Below are positions 21,761 through 33,389 of a stretch of DNA of 64,000 nt, one piece after another. Positions within the stretch are counted from its first letter, which is position 1. Every line of letters begins with the position of its first letter. Made by a program: the position numbers and the translations under genes. The DNA comes from Bryum argenteum (taxonomy: Eukaryota; Streptophyta; Bryopsida; Bryales; Bryaceae). The notes beneath the pieces were generated by a model, which made no database searches, was not told the DNA's origin, and saw only the letters and a program-made list of their open reading frames with translations. The stretch covers positions 4,795,501 to 4,859,500 of the forward strand of contig CM073331.1 of NCBI GenBank assembly GCA_037043015.1, written 5' to 3'.

Positions 21761-24405
21761 CTACTCTTTGTCAGCGGAAGGCTGATTGCCGTCAAACTCA
21801 ATTACTTCAGCAGGAACTAGTTTTTTGTTACTCGTTGTTGATGTTGTTTTGTTCTCCGTTGCTGTAGTTGTTTCTTCCGTGTCCTTGCCTCCCAAAAACT
21901 CCGGCCCGGCAAGCTCCAGCAACTCCTGTAAAGTGTTTGGTAGTGGACCTAGTGCCTTCGGCCACAATGAGTCGTTCTTCAGCATCTGCAATAACAAAGA
22001 GCCGTCAGCGTCCATGATGAAGACTGAATAATATAATGACGAGAATGAAAGATTCATCTTACCCGTATCTGAAGCTCCAAACACTGGACGTAATTGATCG
22101 CCTTCTCAAGCATTGTTACCATATCCACCTTGTCTCCGTTCGGTATCAAAGTTTGCAACACTTTCAGCCGCTCGCTGATCCGTTCTCGTCGAACCTGCGT
22201 TCATCAATCATTGTAATGGTAAGCAAACGAACACACATCAGAATGATAAGAAAGGCTCACATCAGAATGAGAAACGAAGGACATACAAGAATGTGCAAGC
22301 GAAGCACACATCATAATAGGAAGCAAAGCACACATCAGGATGGCAAGCAAGGAACACATCAGAATGTTAAGTAAAGCAAGGCACACATCAGAATCGCAAC
22401 CAAAGCGCAGATGAGGATGGCCAGCAAAGCACTTATCATAATGGTAAGCAACGAACACATTGGAATGGTTAGCAAAGATGGTCAATGTAGGAGTAGGAGT
22501 AGTGAGAGCTTGCTGACCCTGGCGGCTATGCTCTGAGGATCATTGGCGCTGCCCTGGCGTGCACGGGGCTTGAGGTTCGTGTTGAGCGCAGGGCCAAGAG
22601 CGCGGCCACTTGTGTTCTGCGTCACTTTCTGATGAGCTGCGTTACTGATTTCCTCAAGCCTACTGCAGCCTGCACCTCCTTGCCACTTCTGCATCGGCTT
22701 CTTGTTCATGTTCCCACCTTGGGTGTTGTTCTTGTTGTCATCCTAAATCCAACAAATCACATAACCATTATTATACAACACATGCGTGCACACATCAACT
22801 TAGAACAGATCATTCAACCACTGTGTCTGTACGTACCATGTAAAGTTGCCGCTTGTGAACGGGGTTCAGAGCATTTGGAGCTGGAATAGAACTCGCACTC
22901 GTACTTTTGGGAATAGGGTACTTGATAGTGTCAGTTTGAGGGCCAAAGTTCTTCTCGTTTCCCACAATCCGAAGAGGAGGAGCCCACTTAGGGGCAGGTT
23001 CAACGACGACATCAGATCTGGGGTTGTTGTTGATGTTACTGGTAGTGGCTTGTTGCCGGGGTGTGGGATTGGGAGTAAGTCGTCTTGGCTCAAAAACCAA
23101 GTTAGAAGTAGAGGGGGAATTGCTCATGGACGGAGGTTGAGGATGTTGCCGAGGCTCGAAACTCACGTTCGAAGGAGGAGGAGAAGTGCTCATAGCTGGT
23201 TGTTGTTGTTGTTGCCGTTGCTGCGGAGGTCCGCCCATGACGTTGGGCGATGAGCTGCTTTGCGGAATCGGCTCAAAGCCAATCACTGTCGGAATCGGAG
23301 AGGAACCTGGTTTCCCCAACGATGACTTGGGATGTCTCGAATCAAAGCTCAAGCTCGGGCTGTTGCTCATCACCCTTTGCTGCTCACCATAGCTCATGCT
23401 CATCACTGGAGAAGATGACACTTGACTCACCGGCCTCGATGGCTCGAAACCTGGAGATGAGCTCACTTGACTAATCGGCCTTGGCGAGGAAGAGACTTGA
23501 CTTATCGGCCTCGGAGAAGATGTCACTTGACTCAAAGGCCTTGGAGAAGAGCTCACTTGACTCAGTCTCGGAGAAGAGCTAACATGACTCATCGGCCTCG
23601 GTGAAGGCTCAAAACCTGACAAGTTCATCACCGGGGATGATGATACTTGACGATGCTGTCTAACAGAATTCGGTATCGGTAGCGGTAACGATACAGGTTT
23701 TGGTGTCGGTAAGGTTGCAGCAGCAGTAGCGGCACTGTTCACATACGGGCCAGGATTGAAGCTCGTCATCTTCGGCGGCTCCTCACAGTCCCGCCGTGAT
23801 GATTCGACTACTACATTACGATTCGTGCTGATGATCCTCTGCAGAGGACCAAACATTGATGATGATGATCCCGGTCCCCCTCCATATGGCCTGTTACTAC
23901 TGGATCCTCCTCCGCCATAGCTCCCTACACTGCTGCTGCCTGTGGTTACGTTGCCGAAGGTCGAATAGCCTACATGTGCAGGTGCAGGTGGATTGTAGTG
24001 AGGGATAAAGTGGCCGTTGTTTGAAATCTCCTGGAGCAGCACTTCTTGTGAAGGGTAGTAGTCCGGTTGCCATTGCGGTTGTTGGATGCTCTCCGCAGGA
24101 TGCAAGCTCATCATAGGGTCGAAGGCTAAGGGCTCGACTGACATCAAGTTGATGTCGGAGACTGGGATCTCATCGCATCCCCAGTACGGCGATGGCGAGA
24201 ATGACGAATCCGCATGGCCTGATAACAAGCTCTCGGCTCCACTGAACATCCCCACCTGTTGCAAGGGCTGTGTGTCACACGCCTCCCATAGGGCCACATG
24301 ATCCATAACTGTAGTAACTACGTCTCTGTCACCACAAATTAGCCACACGTTAGCTTCATCAGCGTATCTAATTTGAACGAAAGAACAAGATCGACTAGTG
24401 AGCAT
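21761..24405 (-). CDS. bHLH transcription factor, RHD6/RSL class I type
   Basis: A nuclear DNA-binding regulator. RSL class I proteins control rhizoids in bryophytes and root hairs in vascular plants by binding E-box DNA as dimers. Exons on the minus strand are 24405-22837, 22742-22518, 22194-22063 and 21985-21761. All joins are phase 0 and give 716 residues. The bHLH lies at about 582-642: basic region [20 protein letters not shown], then [17 protein letters not shown] and [20 protein letters not shown]. The second intron splits the basic region. A conserved tail follows ([20 protein letters not shown]). Residues 253-335 hold SSPRPxSQV repeats, 397-402 a Gln run, and the rest is Ser/Pro-rich and disordered. 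An alternative start is Met34 (24304-24306), because AG dinucleotides just upstream could mark a leader intron. That gives 683 residues. The family is clear, the exact class fairly so. Confidence 0.88.
22214..22480. repeat. Intronic minisatellite in the bHLH gene
   Basis: About ten imperfect units of 22-28 bp built on AAGCAAAGCACACATCAGAATG fill most of the intron (22195-22517) that interrupts the basic region of the bHLH domain. Units vary in the middle and in spacing. Confidence 0.85.
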
Positions 24406-25687
24406 ACCGATATCGCGGTTTCAAAGGGAATCTTTTCTTCTGTGTCTTTTCCTACTAAAGCTCTGCTCGCATCTTCCACGCTCGTCTCTCGTGATTAACA
24501 AACCCCAGTCTCTGCCGCTTGTTGGCCATTCGTCTGTTAGACTTCCTCAATCTCCATTTCCAATTTCGAGATCCAAAAACGCGAGTAGTGGCGAGGCTCC
24601 ACTGATGTCTCCGCACGCTGCGGAGGCAGAAACAAGGGTATAGTGAACGGCGTGCAGACCGGAAGTAAGCACGGAAAGGTCATGAACGATCCTTAGCTAG
24701 CTCTTCACGGAGCTTCCACCATGGGAGCGGATTAAGCGCCGCTCTCACTCACTACTGATTCTCTTTCCCAGATCTGAAACCACACAAACCCTCGCACACT
24801 CTTTCACTACTTGACCTAAGCAACACTAGAGTACAAAGCCGAGAGAGGGGAGAGAGTGAAGCGAAGAAGAGCAAGAAGAAGAGGTAGAAGAAGAACAAGG
24901 CAGTCTTAAAACGGAAGGAGGTATGGGGGATGATAAGAATGGGGTGCGGGCAAACAGGGATGGGCAGAAGAGCAACAAAACAGTATTATAATCCGCTACT
25001 CATCATCGAGCAAGCGAGGTCTGCTATTCTTTCTGCTGCTACTTACCCCCCGACTGTGATTCTACTGTAGTGTTCTGACGCTTAAGTAAACCGGTGGCAG
25101 GCAGGCACCATATCTAAAACAGAAGCTCGTGGTTCTTCTCGCCATACTATTCTATTCTCCTCCGTCACTGTTGTCCTGTACTGTTGTCTTGTAGCCGTAA
25201 TTCCACTCCTGCCGCTCCGCTCCATCGCTGCTGCCACTCCCGATTTAGAACCACTGCCTTAACATTCAATCTAAGGCTTTTACTGCACCGAGTTGAGCAG
25301 TGTTGATGAGAAGTGGGATGTTTCTTCTTCGTTCGACGAGACTGGGATGCTAAGCTAAAAAAAACTACGGTGGTGTTCACTACTACAAACTTCTTTCTAC
25401 GGCGAGGCGGCCCTGTGGCTTTGCTTTGTCAGAAGCCCTCCCCCGCACGCCATAGCTGAGCTGAGCCGTCCATAGCCATCAATCTCACTTCCTTTCCTTT
25501 CCCCCCAGCCCCGCCCGCGCCCCCGCCCCGTCAGTCACTTTCACAAGTAAAATAAAAAAACATTTTCGAACTGGGACCGTCCCCCAGCCTACCTCGTTTG
25601 GGGCGGCACCTTCTTCCTCGAGTGGGGCTCCCCTAGTAAAGTTTAAGTGAGAAGGTAAAAATGAAGTTTTGACTGAGTACTGTATAC
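24406..25687 (-). promoter_or_regulatory. Upstream leader and promoter region of the bHLH gene
   Basis: Gene-free DNA upstream of the bHLH start, GC-richer than the general background, with purine-rich blocks (GAGAGAGGGGAGAGAG near 24842, GAAGAAGAGGTAGAAG near 24877) on the plus strand, that is CT-rich in the direction of transcription. CT-rich leaders are common in plant genes. No TATA box or start site can be placed with certainty. Confidence 0.35.
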
Positions 25688-25705
25688 ATGTAATGGCATG
25701 TATTG

Positions 25706-27345
25706 TATACTAGTGGGACCCGTGCCGTTGAGCACGTTCAACTTGGATTGCCTAAAGCTATAAAACATTCATAAACTTCAAATAAGTTTATACAGAAAAT
25801 ATTAAAAAATACATATCAAATTTATATATTTAGATTAATAAAATATACATCAATGGTCTCAAACATGGTCTCTATTGGATCATTCCTCAAAATGGGTATT
25901 GACCGTTGGAATCCCTTTACTCTTTGTAAAAGGGTATTATAACATTCGTTTGCAGGTTCACTACTGAGCAACCATAGGCCATGAGTGTATATCTTATAAC
26001 TGTGGACGAAATCTCACTTGTCTTCATCAAAAGGCCCTATAATCCAAGATGCTATCCTTGATGTAACATACACATCGTAGCTAAACTAAATTTAGCTACT
26101 TTTGATCCATAAACACTCATTAAAGATGGATCCACCCAAGGCCGTCTTATTCTATCTGCCTCCAATTCTTTTTGTGATGGATATGCATAGTTGGATAGCA
26201 GAGGAAACTCTATCTTACATGCAAATCCCCAATCACAAACACCTATGTACATATTATCTTCTTCTCTGTGTAATAAGATGTTGTCGGGAGACAAATCACA
26301 ATGTATGCTACCATTTATATACAGAAATAGCATACCAAATAAAAAGTGCCAAGACAATCGGATTCGTAGTCGTTGAAACAACTTCACATTTGTCGCATCC
26401 ACTCCCGGCTCCATACGTGATTTTCCATTGCGCTTCAAGACCATACTTCTCAAAGTTCCAGATTCCACCATCGCATATATCCATGCGGTTTAGAAGGATG
26501 TATGGCAAATAATTTCATAAATAGAGGATGGACCAAAGAACAACTTGTGGCTTCTATGTTCATTGATTGAAAACTATTTCTATGAACAGTACTAATGAAG
26601 GCTTTACAAGCGTACTCCTCTTCTCTTGGAATGAAATCGACTCCTATTATGTGACACTTAAAAATCACACCGTAGCTACGTCTAGCAACCTCCCTATTAC
26701 CGTTCAAATCAATAACCTCTGCATCGAGTGGGAGGAAATGCAACAAAGATCCATCTAACAGATCTTTGTTTATCCCATGTACTAACCTACGAGGTTCAAT
26801 TACTAATTCTGTCAACTCGGCATCAAGCCATGAAATTTTTGTCATTAAAGAGTCAAAATTGGGATCAAAAGGATCTAAAACTTGAAGCATCCAATTTTTT
26901 AAATTAGTGGTACCACTATTGACCTCCTCGCAAATAAGACTATCAAACCTCTCAAAAGACATCCGCTACCTATTTCTTTCTAACACATTTATATCTTTTT
27001 ACTATCTAAATACCTAAAAAAACTAAAGACTACTTCTAGTCTTTTTATTTTATATCCCAATTTTAGAGCTAACGCATAGATCTTCCTATCTTTTGACCGT
27101 AGGTCTAAAACAATCTTATCTCTTTGAGAGAAGTTCCTTTCTCAAAAGACCAACAGTCTACTCCTACTCTTTTTACTTTCAGTTCCTACTTTAATTCTAA
27201 GTCATAGATTTAGCTACAATCTACTTCTAGATTTTTTACTTTCTATTCCAATATTGGTTGTGTGGATACAGGAGGCAAGTCTCCATGACGGATTCCAGCG
27301 CGGAACCGTCGTGTGAGACAAAGCCTCCTGTATTGTAATATAGAT
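25706..27345. mobile_element. Insertion carrying a kinase fragment, 18-bp target duplication
   Basis: The sequence ATGTAATGGCATGTATTG occurs exactly at 25688-25705 and 27346-27363, bracketing 1,640 bp. The insert has no clear terminal inverted repeat. Its left end reads TATACTAGTGGGACCCGTGC followed by a small CGTGC/GCACG hairpin. Its right end holds a long hairpin (TACAGGAGGC..GCCTCCTGTA with GACGG/CCGTC inside) and finishes TATTGTAATATAG. The superfamily is not certain. The long target duplication fits neither Helitrons (none) nor common cut-and-paste families. Confidence 0.7.
25880..26962 (-). pseudogene. Protein kinase-like gene fragment, broken
   Basis: Reading leftward from 26962, the first frame holds an amino-terminal lobe with the ATP-lysine context EEEYACKAFIS near 26640. 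Near 26460 the reading passes to another frame (MVESGTLRSMV), which holds the catalytic loop HCDLSPDNILL (Cys instead of the usual Arg in HRD), a metal-binding DWG in place of DFG, and stops at 26052. Further kinase-like text follows to about 25880 with more stops. At least one frameshift and several stops make it non-coding. The long loop-to-DWG spacing and HCD/DWG variants suggest an atypical plant kinase. It sits wholly inside the 18-bp-flanked insertion, so it was probably carried there. Confidence 0.7.
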
Positions 27346-27363
27346 ATGTAATGGCATGTATTG

Positions 27364-28180
27364 AAGAACGGTCTGGTAGCGGAAAATTTGGTGGCGAGAC
27401 CTATAACCACAAACAGCACAGAATTTCTTGCTACTTGTGCGTTCTCTTACATATTAAAAAATATAAATAAATAAATAAATAAATCGGCAGAATGGAGAGT
27501 GCATTATTTAGTTTCACCCCTATCGGTCGCGACCATACTGTGGATGAGCCTCTAGTGTAAAAATATTGAACTGGGGCCGGTCAACCTCATCTACGCTGAC
27601 CACTTCTTCCTTACCTTGAATGAAGCTCCCACTAAACCAGGTCAGGAAAAAAAAAAAAATCGATGACCCCTGACTAGGTATGTGTGTATGTCATGTGATC
27701 AATCGGCAGCGAGCGAGGAGGCTCGCCTCGCCTCGCCTAAAAATTCGAACTGGCCTCGTTTGGGGCAGCTCCGCTCCATACCCCACCCCCCTGCTTTTCG
27801 CAATTTCGACACTGACTGACTAAGTACGGGTAGGAGTATGATATATATGTATGCAAGTACTACTACATAACATAATGTTATGTTGTAAGTGTGACTGGGA
27901 GCCTCGCCTTTTGGGCCGCCGAGTTTCCGGGCCCCCCGAAGAATCTATACCCTCCGTAGATCCTTGACCAAGTGTACAAGTGTCCCATTGCGCTGGCTGC
28001 CTTTTGGCTTCAGCTTTTGCCATGTGGGAAGGAAGCCTTGGCACATTTTTTTCATTACCAAGGACTGCTGCTGCCGCATCAGGTTGAGTGGGTGGTCGAG
28101 GCTGCGTACCAACTTTCACTTTAACTTCCGGTGGTAATAAAAACCCCCCGCTAGCTAGCTTCAAAAACAATTCTCCCAAT
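27364..28180. other. Intergenic DNA with a GC-rich open frame
   Basis: An (AAAT)n microsatellite lies near 27464. On the minus strand an open frame at 27820-28179 gives 119 residues (ALNTN-like low-complexity absent, but Pro/Lys-rich text such as LPPEVKVKVGTQPRPPTQPD and HMAKAEAKRQPAQWDTC). It has no known motif and no supporting splice or promoter signals. It may be an exon relic. Confidence 0.25.
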
Positions 28181-29444
28181 CATATGGACATTCATTCCAA
28201 TGCCCACTCCTTCCTTTGGGAGCATTTAAAAATTTGCATGTGACGGGGAGTTATGGATCACATGCCACCCTATACATTACATAACATAGGAAGATGGAAA
28301 TTTGACTATCATTGTTAAATGGGTTCTTTTTCAAACTCAACGAAGGTGTATGCGCTGAGAAAACAATGGGATTGTACTTTCAATCGTTCAACTATACAAG
28401 AGTTGACTAGGCTAGTGACGAATACGCCAATTCATATGAACATGTTGTATTTTTTTGTTGTCAAACAATGTTTTTATCGTCTATATCAATCAAGATGGTG
28501 ATCTTTTGTTGGAATCAATACTCTTGGGAAGTGTTTTCATTAAGAGAAAGGACGTGTGGCATTTTCATAAATTCTAACGCTAACCAACAACTCTTGTGTA
28601 GTGTAGGTTGATAGCATGTCTTGTATGAAACATTTCAAAAACTAGAAGTAAAGAGATTGGAGAATTTATTTTTTAGAAAGGAATGCGAGTAGGAAACAAC
28701 AACACAAGTTGAATGCTTTTTGTAAGCTCTGACGAGATTAAATATTTACTTGGTAAATTATAATTGAACTTGCTATCAACCTACAATACCCATGGTGGTT
28801 TCTTTGAGCTTGAAAATGGAGTGCACACTTTTCGTATACGCTACCAACATGGCCATTTCGGCACCATAGTGCCGAATAATTAATTGAGCTTGTGTATTTG
28901 AATTTGGAGAACCTATTTTTCCTCTCGATTCCAGTTTTTTTGAGTACAACGATACCTTTTCTATTTCTAGAAGAATTCGGGCATCTAGAGTAGAACTTAA
29001 TTTACCGAAATGACTATGCACGTACATTACTTGTTACAAAGTTTCATTTTTTATCTCACAGACGTATTAGTAATATGTAATGCTTCTTGAACTTTGATTT
29101 TCACCCTATTTTTTGATATATTATTTTGTAACCTTCAATTTGTATAGAAGACAACAAATTCACTTTGCAAGTCATTTTTATGCATGGAAGCCTTTTTATG
29201 CAATTATAAGAGAGAGGTGGGAAGCAGACGACTATTCCAAGATCGGATTTATTCAAATCACTGATTGCTAGTGGCCCATCCAAAATTAAAAACTAAAAAT
29301 AACAAAAACCACCTTTCTACTTTTTGGGAAAATGCACTTCCACACCATTTAAAATCTACACTAAATCAATATTTTCTTTTACAAATTATTATTATTCCAG
29401 ATAAGCTGATTGAAAAGTAGGGAGGGAGGGGCCAGCTGATAAGC
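28181..29444. other. Intergenic DNA, no gene seen
   Basis: AT-rich with short frames only. The phrase CAACAACTCTTGTGTAGTGT at about 28585 recurs in the inverted-arm family (near 36550), so part of this stretch is old repeat. Confidence 0.45.
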
Positions 29445-29446
29445 TA

Positions 29447-29663
29447 CACTAAATAGGTAGATTAGTGTTAGATTTTTATAAGATTTGAAAATGGTATAAG
29501 TTTTTACTTTTGATAAAATAAAATTACCAAGAGTATTGATTCCAATACCATGGAAGGATCCCCATCTTTAGGAATGTAAAGGGTAATTTTTTTGACCAAC
29601 AGTAAAAACTTATAACATGTTTATATGAATTAGTGCATCTAACACTAATCTACCTATTTAGTG
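29447..29663. mobile_element. 217-bp TA-flanked MITE
   Basis: Inverted ends of about 28 bp begin CACTAAATAGGTAGATTAG, with TA outside both ends. The interior is symmetrical in part (ATAAGTTTTTACT..AGTAAAAACTTAT). It is the same length and has the same interior as the copy at 63147-63363. TA flanks fit Tc1/mariner-type MITEs, although the termini also start with CACTA. Confidence 0.8.
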
Positions 29664-30092
29664 TACTGTACAATTGGGCTAATTCCTTTTCCTACCATTG
29701 CCCATGTTCACTCACTCAATCATTTGTAAATGAATCTGACCATGTGAATACATTTAGCTTTTTATATCCCCCCCCCCCCTTGTGGACAATATCCAAGAGC
29801 AGCCACAATAATCCAAGTCCAAGTACACATGTCTATCTTTGACATTGGTGGTACCTCATGTTTTCCGGTTTTTTTCCTTCTTTTTTGTTTTAACTTTTTG
29901 ACCCCCCCCCCCTTTTCACTTAGAAAGCTTAAGGCACAATTTTTATTTAATGAGATATTGGGCTCCGGGCAGGGAGGTGATGTGTGTGAGTTAAATTATT
30001 GGATGATAAAGATTTAGGGATGAAAAATATTGTGTTTATTATGATAAGATTTGCACACGGTACGGAAGCTCTTGAGGTTGCCGGGTGAGCTA

Positions 30093-30784
30093 CACTTATT
30101 AGTGTAATTAGTCTTCATGACACTTTTGTTGATGTATCAACATATAAATGTGGTAAAAAAAAGTATGACATTTGATTGTAACTTAGGGACGCTTTACATG
30201 GGGAGTCAAGGCCAACAAATCTCCGAGCCAATTCACCCACATTTTGAGCCCAATTGGCTCCATAGGCCACTTGAAGAACGCATTAAACAATTAGTAAATT
30301 GTGGGCCAATTCCCCCATGTGTAAAGCCCTTGAGGTCAATTCATATTATTAGCTACATTGCATGCTTTTTATTTGTTCACATTAAAGTATTTTAGTGAAA
30401 TAGTGATTTTGTATTGAAATCAAGTCAAGGCCTCTAGGCCATGAATTGGCCTTTCATTCTTGTATCTCCCAACTTTTGGAGTGTGGGCCATGTCATAATT
30501 TGTCCCCCACCCATTTTGATATAATCTCAAAATTTTGACCTTGACTCCTCATGTAAAGCCCTTCTGGCCAAATTCAAGAATCAAACCAATTACAAGAGAG
30601 GACTTGACCATGAATTGGCCCCATCAATGGCTTGGCCCCTCGTGTGTAGCGGCCCTTGATCAAGTGATGCTCTCTTAAAGGCTTGAAAATAACTTTCAAC
30701 TGGAAATCTTCATACTTTTTATATTTCTATAATGAACCTCACAAAATATGTTGGACACTATTTGTGGTGGAACACTAATTAGTG
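30093..30784. mobile_element. Candidate 692-bp element with CACTxATTAGTG ends
   Basis: The left end TACACTTATTAGTGTAATTAG matches the inverted right end TACACTAATTAGTGTTCC. TA lies at both borders. The inside contains two roughly inverted segments mentioning AATTGGCC and TGTAAAGCCCTT. No coding frame. It may be a larger relative of the 217-bp MITE or a chance pairing of two short ends. Confidence 0.45.
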
Positions 30785-31150
30785 TAGTTATATTACATAA
30801 TTCGGGTGCACTAAGGTGATGATTACAGCACCGATATGGTGATAGAACCAACAACCTCTTCGTTGAGAATATATAAGAACTCCAATCTCCAATAAGAGAT
30901 TGGCGTGAATATAGCGTCTGTTCGTAATGTCTTTACCTCAATGGCCACAGGACAAAGAGGTAAAAGAACAAAACTACTCACCCCTTACGGGAATAGACAC
31001 TAAACTACACATACGAAACTGACTACACAAAGTAACCGAGACCAGACTAAACTAAAGTAACAAAGATAGAACTAGTTAGGGTGCGAGTGTTTGGCAAATG
31101 GATGTTTTAATTGGGATTTGGATGGGTTCAAGGTCACCAGGCCGTGCAGT

Positions 31151-31330
31151 CCTAGGGTGGTTGAGGTGTAGGACGTTTGTAATCGTGCTGGTCCGAGTTC
31201 GAACCTTGTCAGGCTCGTTTGAGCAGTTCGCATGGCCTGGGGCTGTATGTGAGTATATGGCAGGAAAAATAAATCAACCACTCGGCCCTACCCGAGAAGC
31301 TGAGACTGAAACAGTGCGCTGGTAACAACA
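31151..31330 (+). mobile_element. tRNA-derived SINE candidate
   Basis: An RNA polymerase III A box (TGGTTGAGGTG, 31158-31168) and a B box (GAGTTCGAACC, 31195-31205) lie 27 bases apart as in a tRNA. The tRNA-like head is followed by unrelated DNA. It does not fold as an intact tRNA, so a SINE head is likelier than a tRNA gene. The tail end and target duplication are unresolved. Confidence 0.6.
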
Positions 31331-31332
31331 GT

Positions 31333-31389
31333 CTTAACTTCAGAGTTCTGATGGGATCTGGTGTAGTAGCCTTGGTATGCCCGCATCAC
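31333..31389 (-). pseudogene. 5S rRNA fragment (5' half)
   Basis: Read on the minus strand, the 57 bases align without gaps to the 5' half of plant 5S rRNA: GCATACCA, then CACCAGATCCCATCAGAAC and CTCTGAAGTTAAG. The match stops at about nucleotide 55 of 5S, before the complete internal promoter. It is thus a truncated copy, lying head to head against the SINE candidate. It may be a leftover of a 5S-derived SINE or a junction from repair. Confidence 0.75.
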
Positions 31390-33385
31390 ATTTGAGAACC
31401 ATATAGTTCAACCACCAAGTTTGAGGCTTCTGGTACCTTCCCTTCAAAATAAGGTAGATGAATTTAAAAGCAAGCACCCACAATTAAGCGAACACTTTGA
31501 ATCATATGTTTTTCCTAGATCTCCCCACTCTACCATGCTTTTTGCATGTACCTTATGCATATATGGAGTGAGTGTTTGATCGTAGAGTAAGCTATACAAG
31601 TCATTTCTAAAATTTGCACTTAAACATACAAATGCCACAAAATACAAATTTTGTAATTTCTATTTGGCTTATCACCCAAAAAAAATAAAACATAATAAAA
31701 TAAAATGAAATGAATGACATATGTCATCAATCCAAGTATAGTGAATGCCTTTAGTGTTTGATAATAAGTCTTACTACCCTTGCACGATAATTATGGTACT
31801 ACGCATTTCATCACTTCTTGCTTCTTCTATAATTGTTATTTCCATCTTGTAAATAAAAAACATTAGCAATTCTACAATCTCCATAGTAATAGTTGCATAT
31901 ACACCATTTGTTCATTACAAAAAATTGGACCAAATAAAGAAAGAAAGAAAAAAAAAGAAACCACTGCTTCATTGACATAAATAAGATGTTCATTTGACCT
32001 CCCCTCGGTGATATGCCTACACAACGTGTAACACCGATGGTGATTCAACTTCGATACAAATATTAAAGAAGACTATTACCTTCTTATTGTTGTGTAAACA
32101 CTCATACCTTCATACTTTCCACAACCAAATGTGTCAATTCACATGCTTTCTTAAACAATAATGCGGTATTTGAGGGGGAGAAAAGATTCTAACAAAAACT
32201 TTCATAGAGAATCTAAATAATTACAATCGGTAAGCTTTCATTAATATCATTAAAGTCCCAACAACAATTATTATTAATTACTTAACAAAAGAAATGTTTT
32301 TTTTTTTGTCCAAGCACAAAGATGGGAGAGAGCCAATTATTACAAAATTCTTTGTACTGCATGTGATTTCACTTGCCACTTGTTCTGATAGCAGTGAAAG
32401 GAGCACCAAAAGTATGAACAAGTACATTCATCAATATAGGGCTTTAAAAAAACCTTATTATTCATTCACATGTGGGCAAAAAACACTTTAAAAGTAATAG
32501 TTACGACCATCCCCCATGGTCCATAAATTGGGTGGCCAATTAAATGAGTGGCGATCACATGGGCATAAAAGGCTTTTGCCCACAAGCCCTAAATTCATTA
32601 TATTATTTTTTTAAATGAAATATTATTGTCAGTAGGAAAGTCAACTCCCTCATAGAAGACTGCCCCTGCCCGCCTCCAAAAGGCGGGCAGGAAGGGAAAA
32701 AAGAAGAAGTTACTGCCACCTACCTTTTGTCATCTGCTCCCTGAAAGAAAGGGTGCCTGAAAACCCTAAAATGGCGGGGGGTAGGCCTGGCCGTGCGGCT
32801 GCGGCGGCTGGCGTCCCTCGGCGTCATTCGACGGTTGTTGCCGCCGCGGCGCCTTGGGGAGGACGGAACGGCCCCCGCGTTGACGTCCCACCCGAGGCAC
32901 GCCTTTCATGGTCCGTTTTTAGGCCATCTTGTTTTTTAAAATTGGAGTGGCACAATCTCTCATTCTAAATTGCAAGTGCTTGTGTGTCCATGTGATTGAG
33001 AGCAGAGTGGGGTTTTCTAAAGTTGGGGTCTACTTGCATATGTCGTGGCGCATGCAAGAATTGGGATTTGAAAGGAATTTTCTTGAAACACCCAAATGTT
33101 TAATTTTGCAATATGTACAATCTATACTCGGCACAATTTCGAACTTCCATCTTACACTTATTCTTAAGATAGTGTTAACCGTAGATAGATAGATAGAAAA
33201 TTTGGTCCCTTTCTAAGAGGCCGAAGTGAATGAAGTGTTTGTGTGTTAACTGCACTAATTAACTTATAAATGCTGTGTGACTTTTTATTCTTTGAAGGCA
33301 AATATGTTTGTATGGATGTTCTCATGTAGGTAGTAGGTGTTGTTGTGGTCTTAGGAAAAAAGAAAAAAATCGTCAATAGTGGAAA
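31390..33385. other. Intergenic DNA with a GC-rich island
   Basis: Mostly AT-rich. At 32665-32691 lies a perfect 11-bp stem hairpin (CCTGCCCGCCT / AGGCGGGCAGG, 5-base loop). A GC-rich island follows at 32770-32905 with an ATG-initiated frame (32771) of about 65 codons beginning MAGGRPGRAAAAAGVPRRHS and a preceding AAAACCCTAAAATGG. It could be a first exon or a gene relic. No partner exon or family is recognised. A GATAGATAGATAGAAA + GGTCCCTTTCTAAG segment at about 33183-33240 is a SINE-like fragment shared with 38305. Confidence 0.35.
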
Positions 33386-33389
33386 TTAT

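Noticed and set aside
21072-22480. CRISPR array
   Set aside because: Repeats are contiguous minisatellites with no unique spacers, in a eukaryotic gene context.
22846-23253. Plus-strand frames opposite the bHLH first exon
   Set aside because: They are antisense shadows of the coding repeats and low-complexity Ser/Pro codons.
25706-27345. Helitron
   Set aside because: A 3' hairpin is present, but an 18-bp target duplication is not expected of Helitrons and no Rep/helicase or TC..CTRR ends are clear.
31151-31215. tRNA gene
   Set aside because: A and B boxes are present but acceptor and anticodon stems do not pair, so a SINE head is a better reading.
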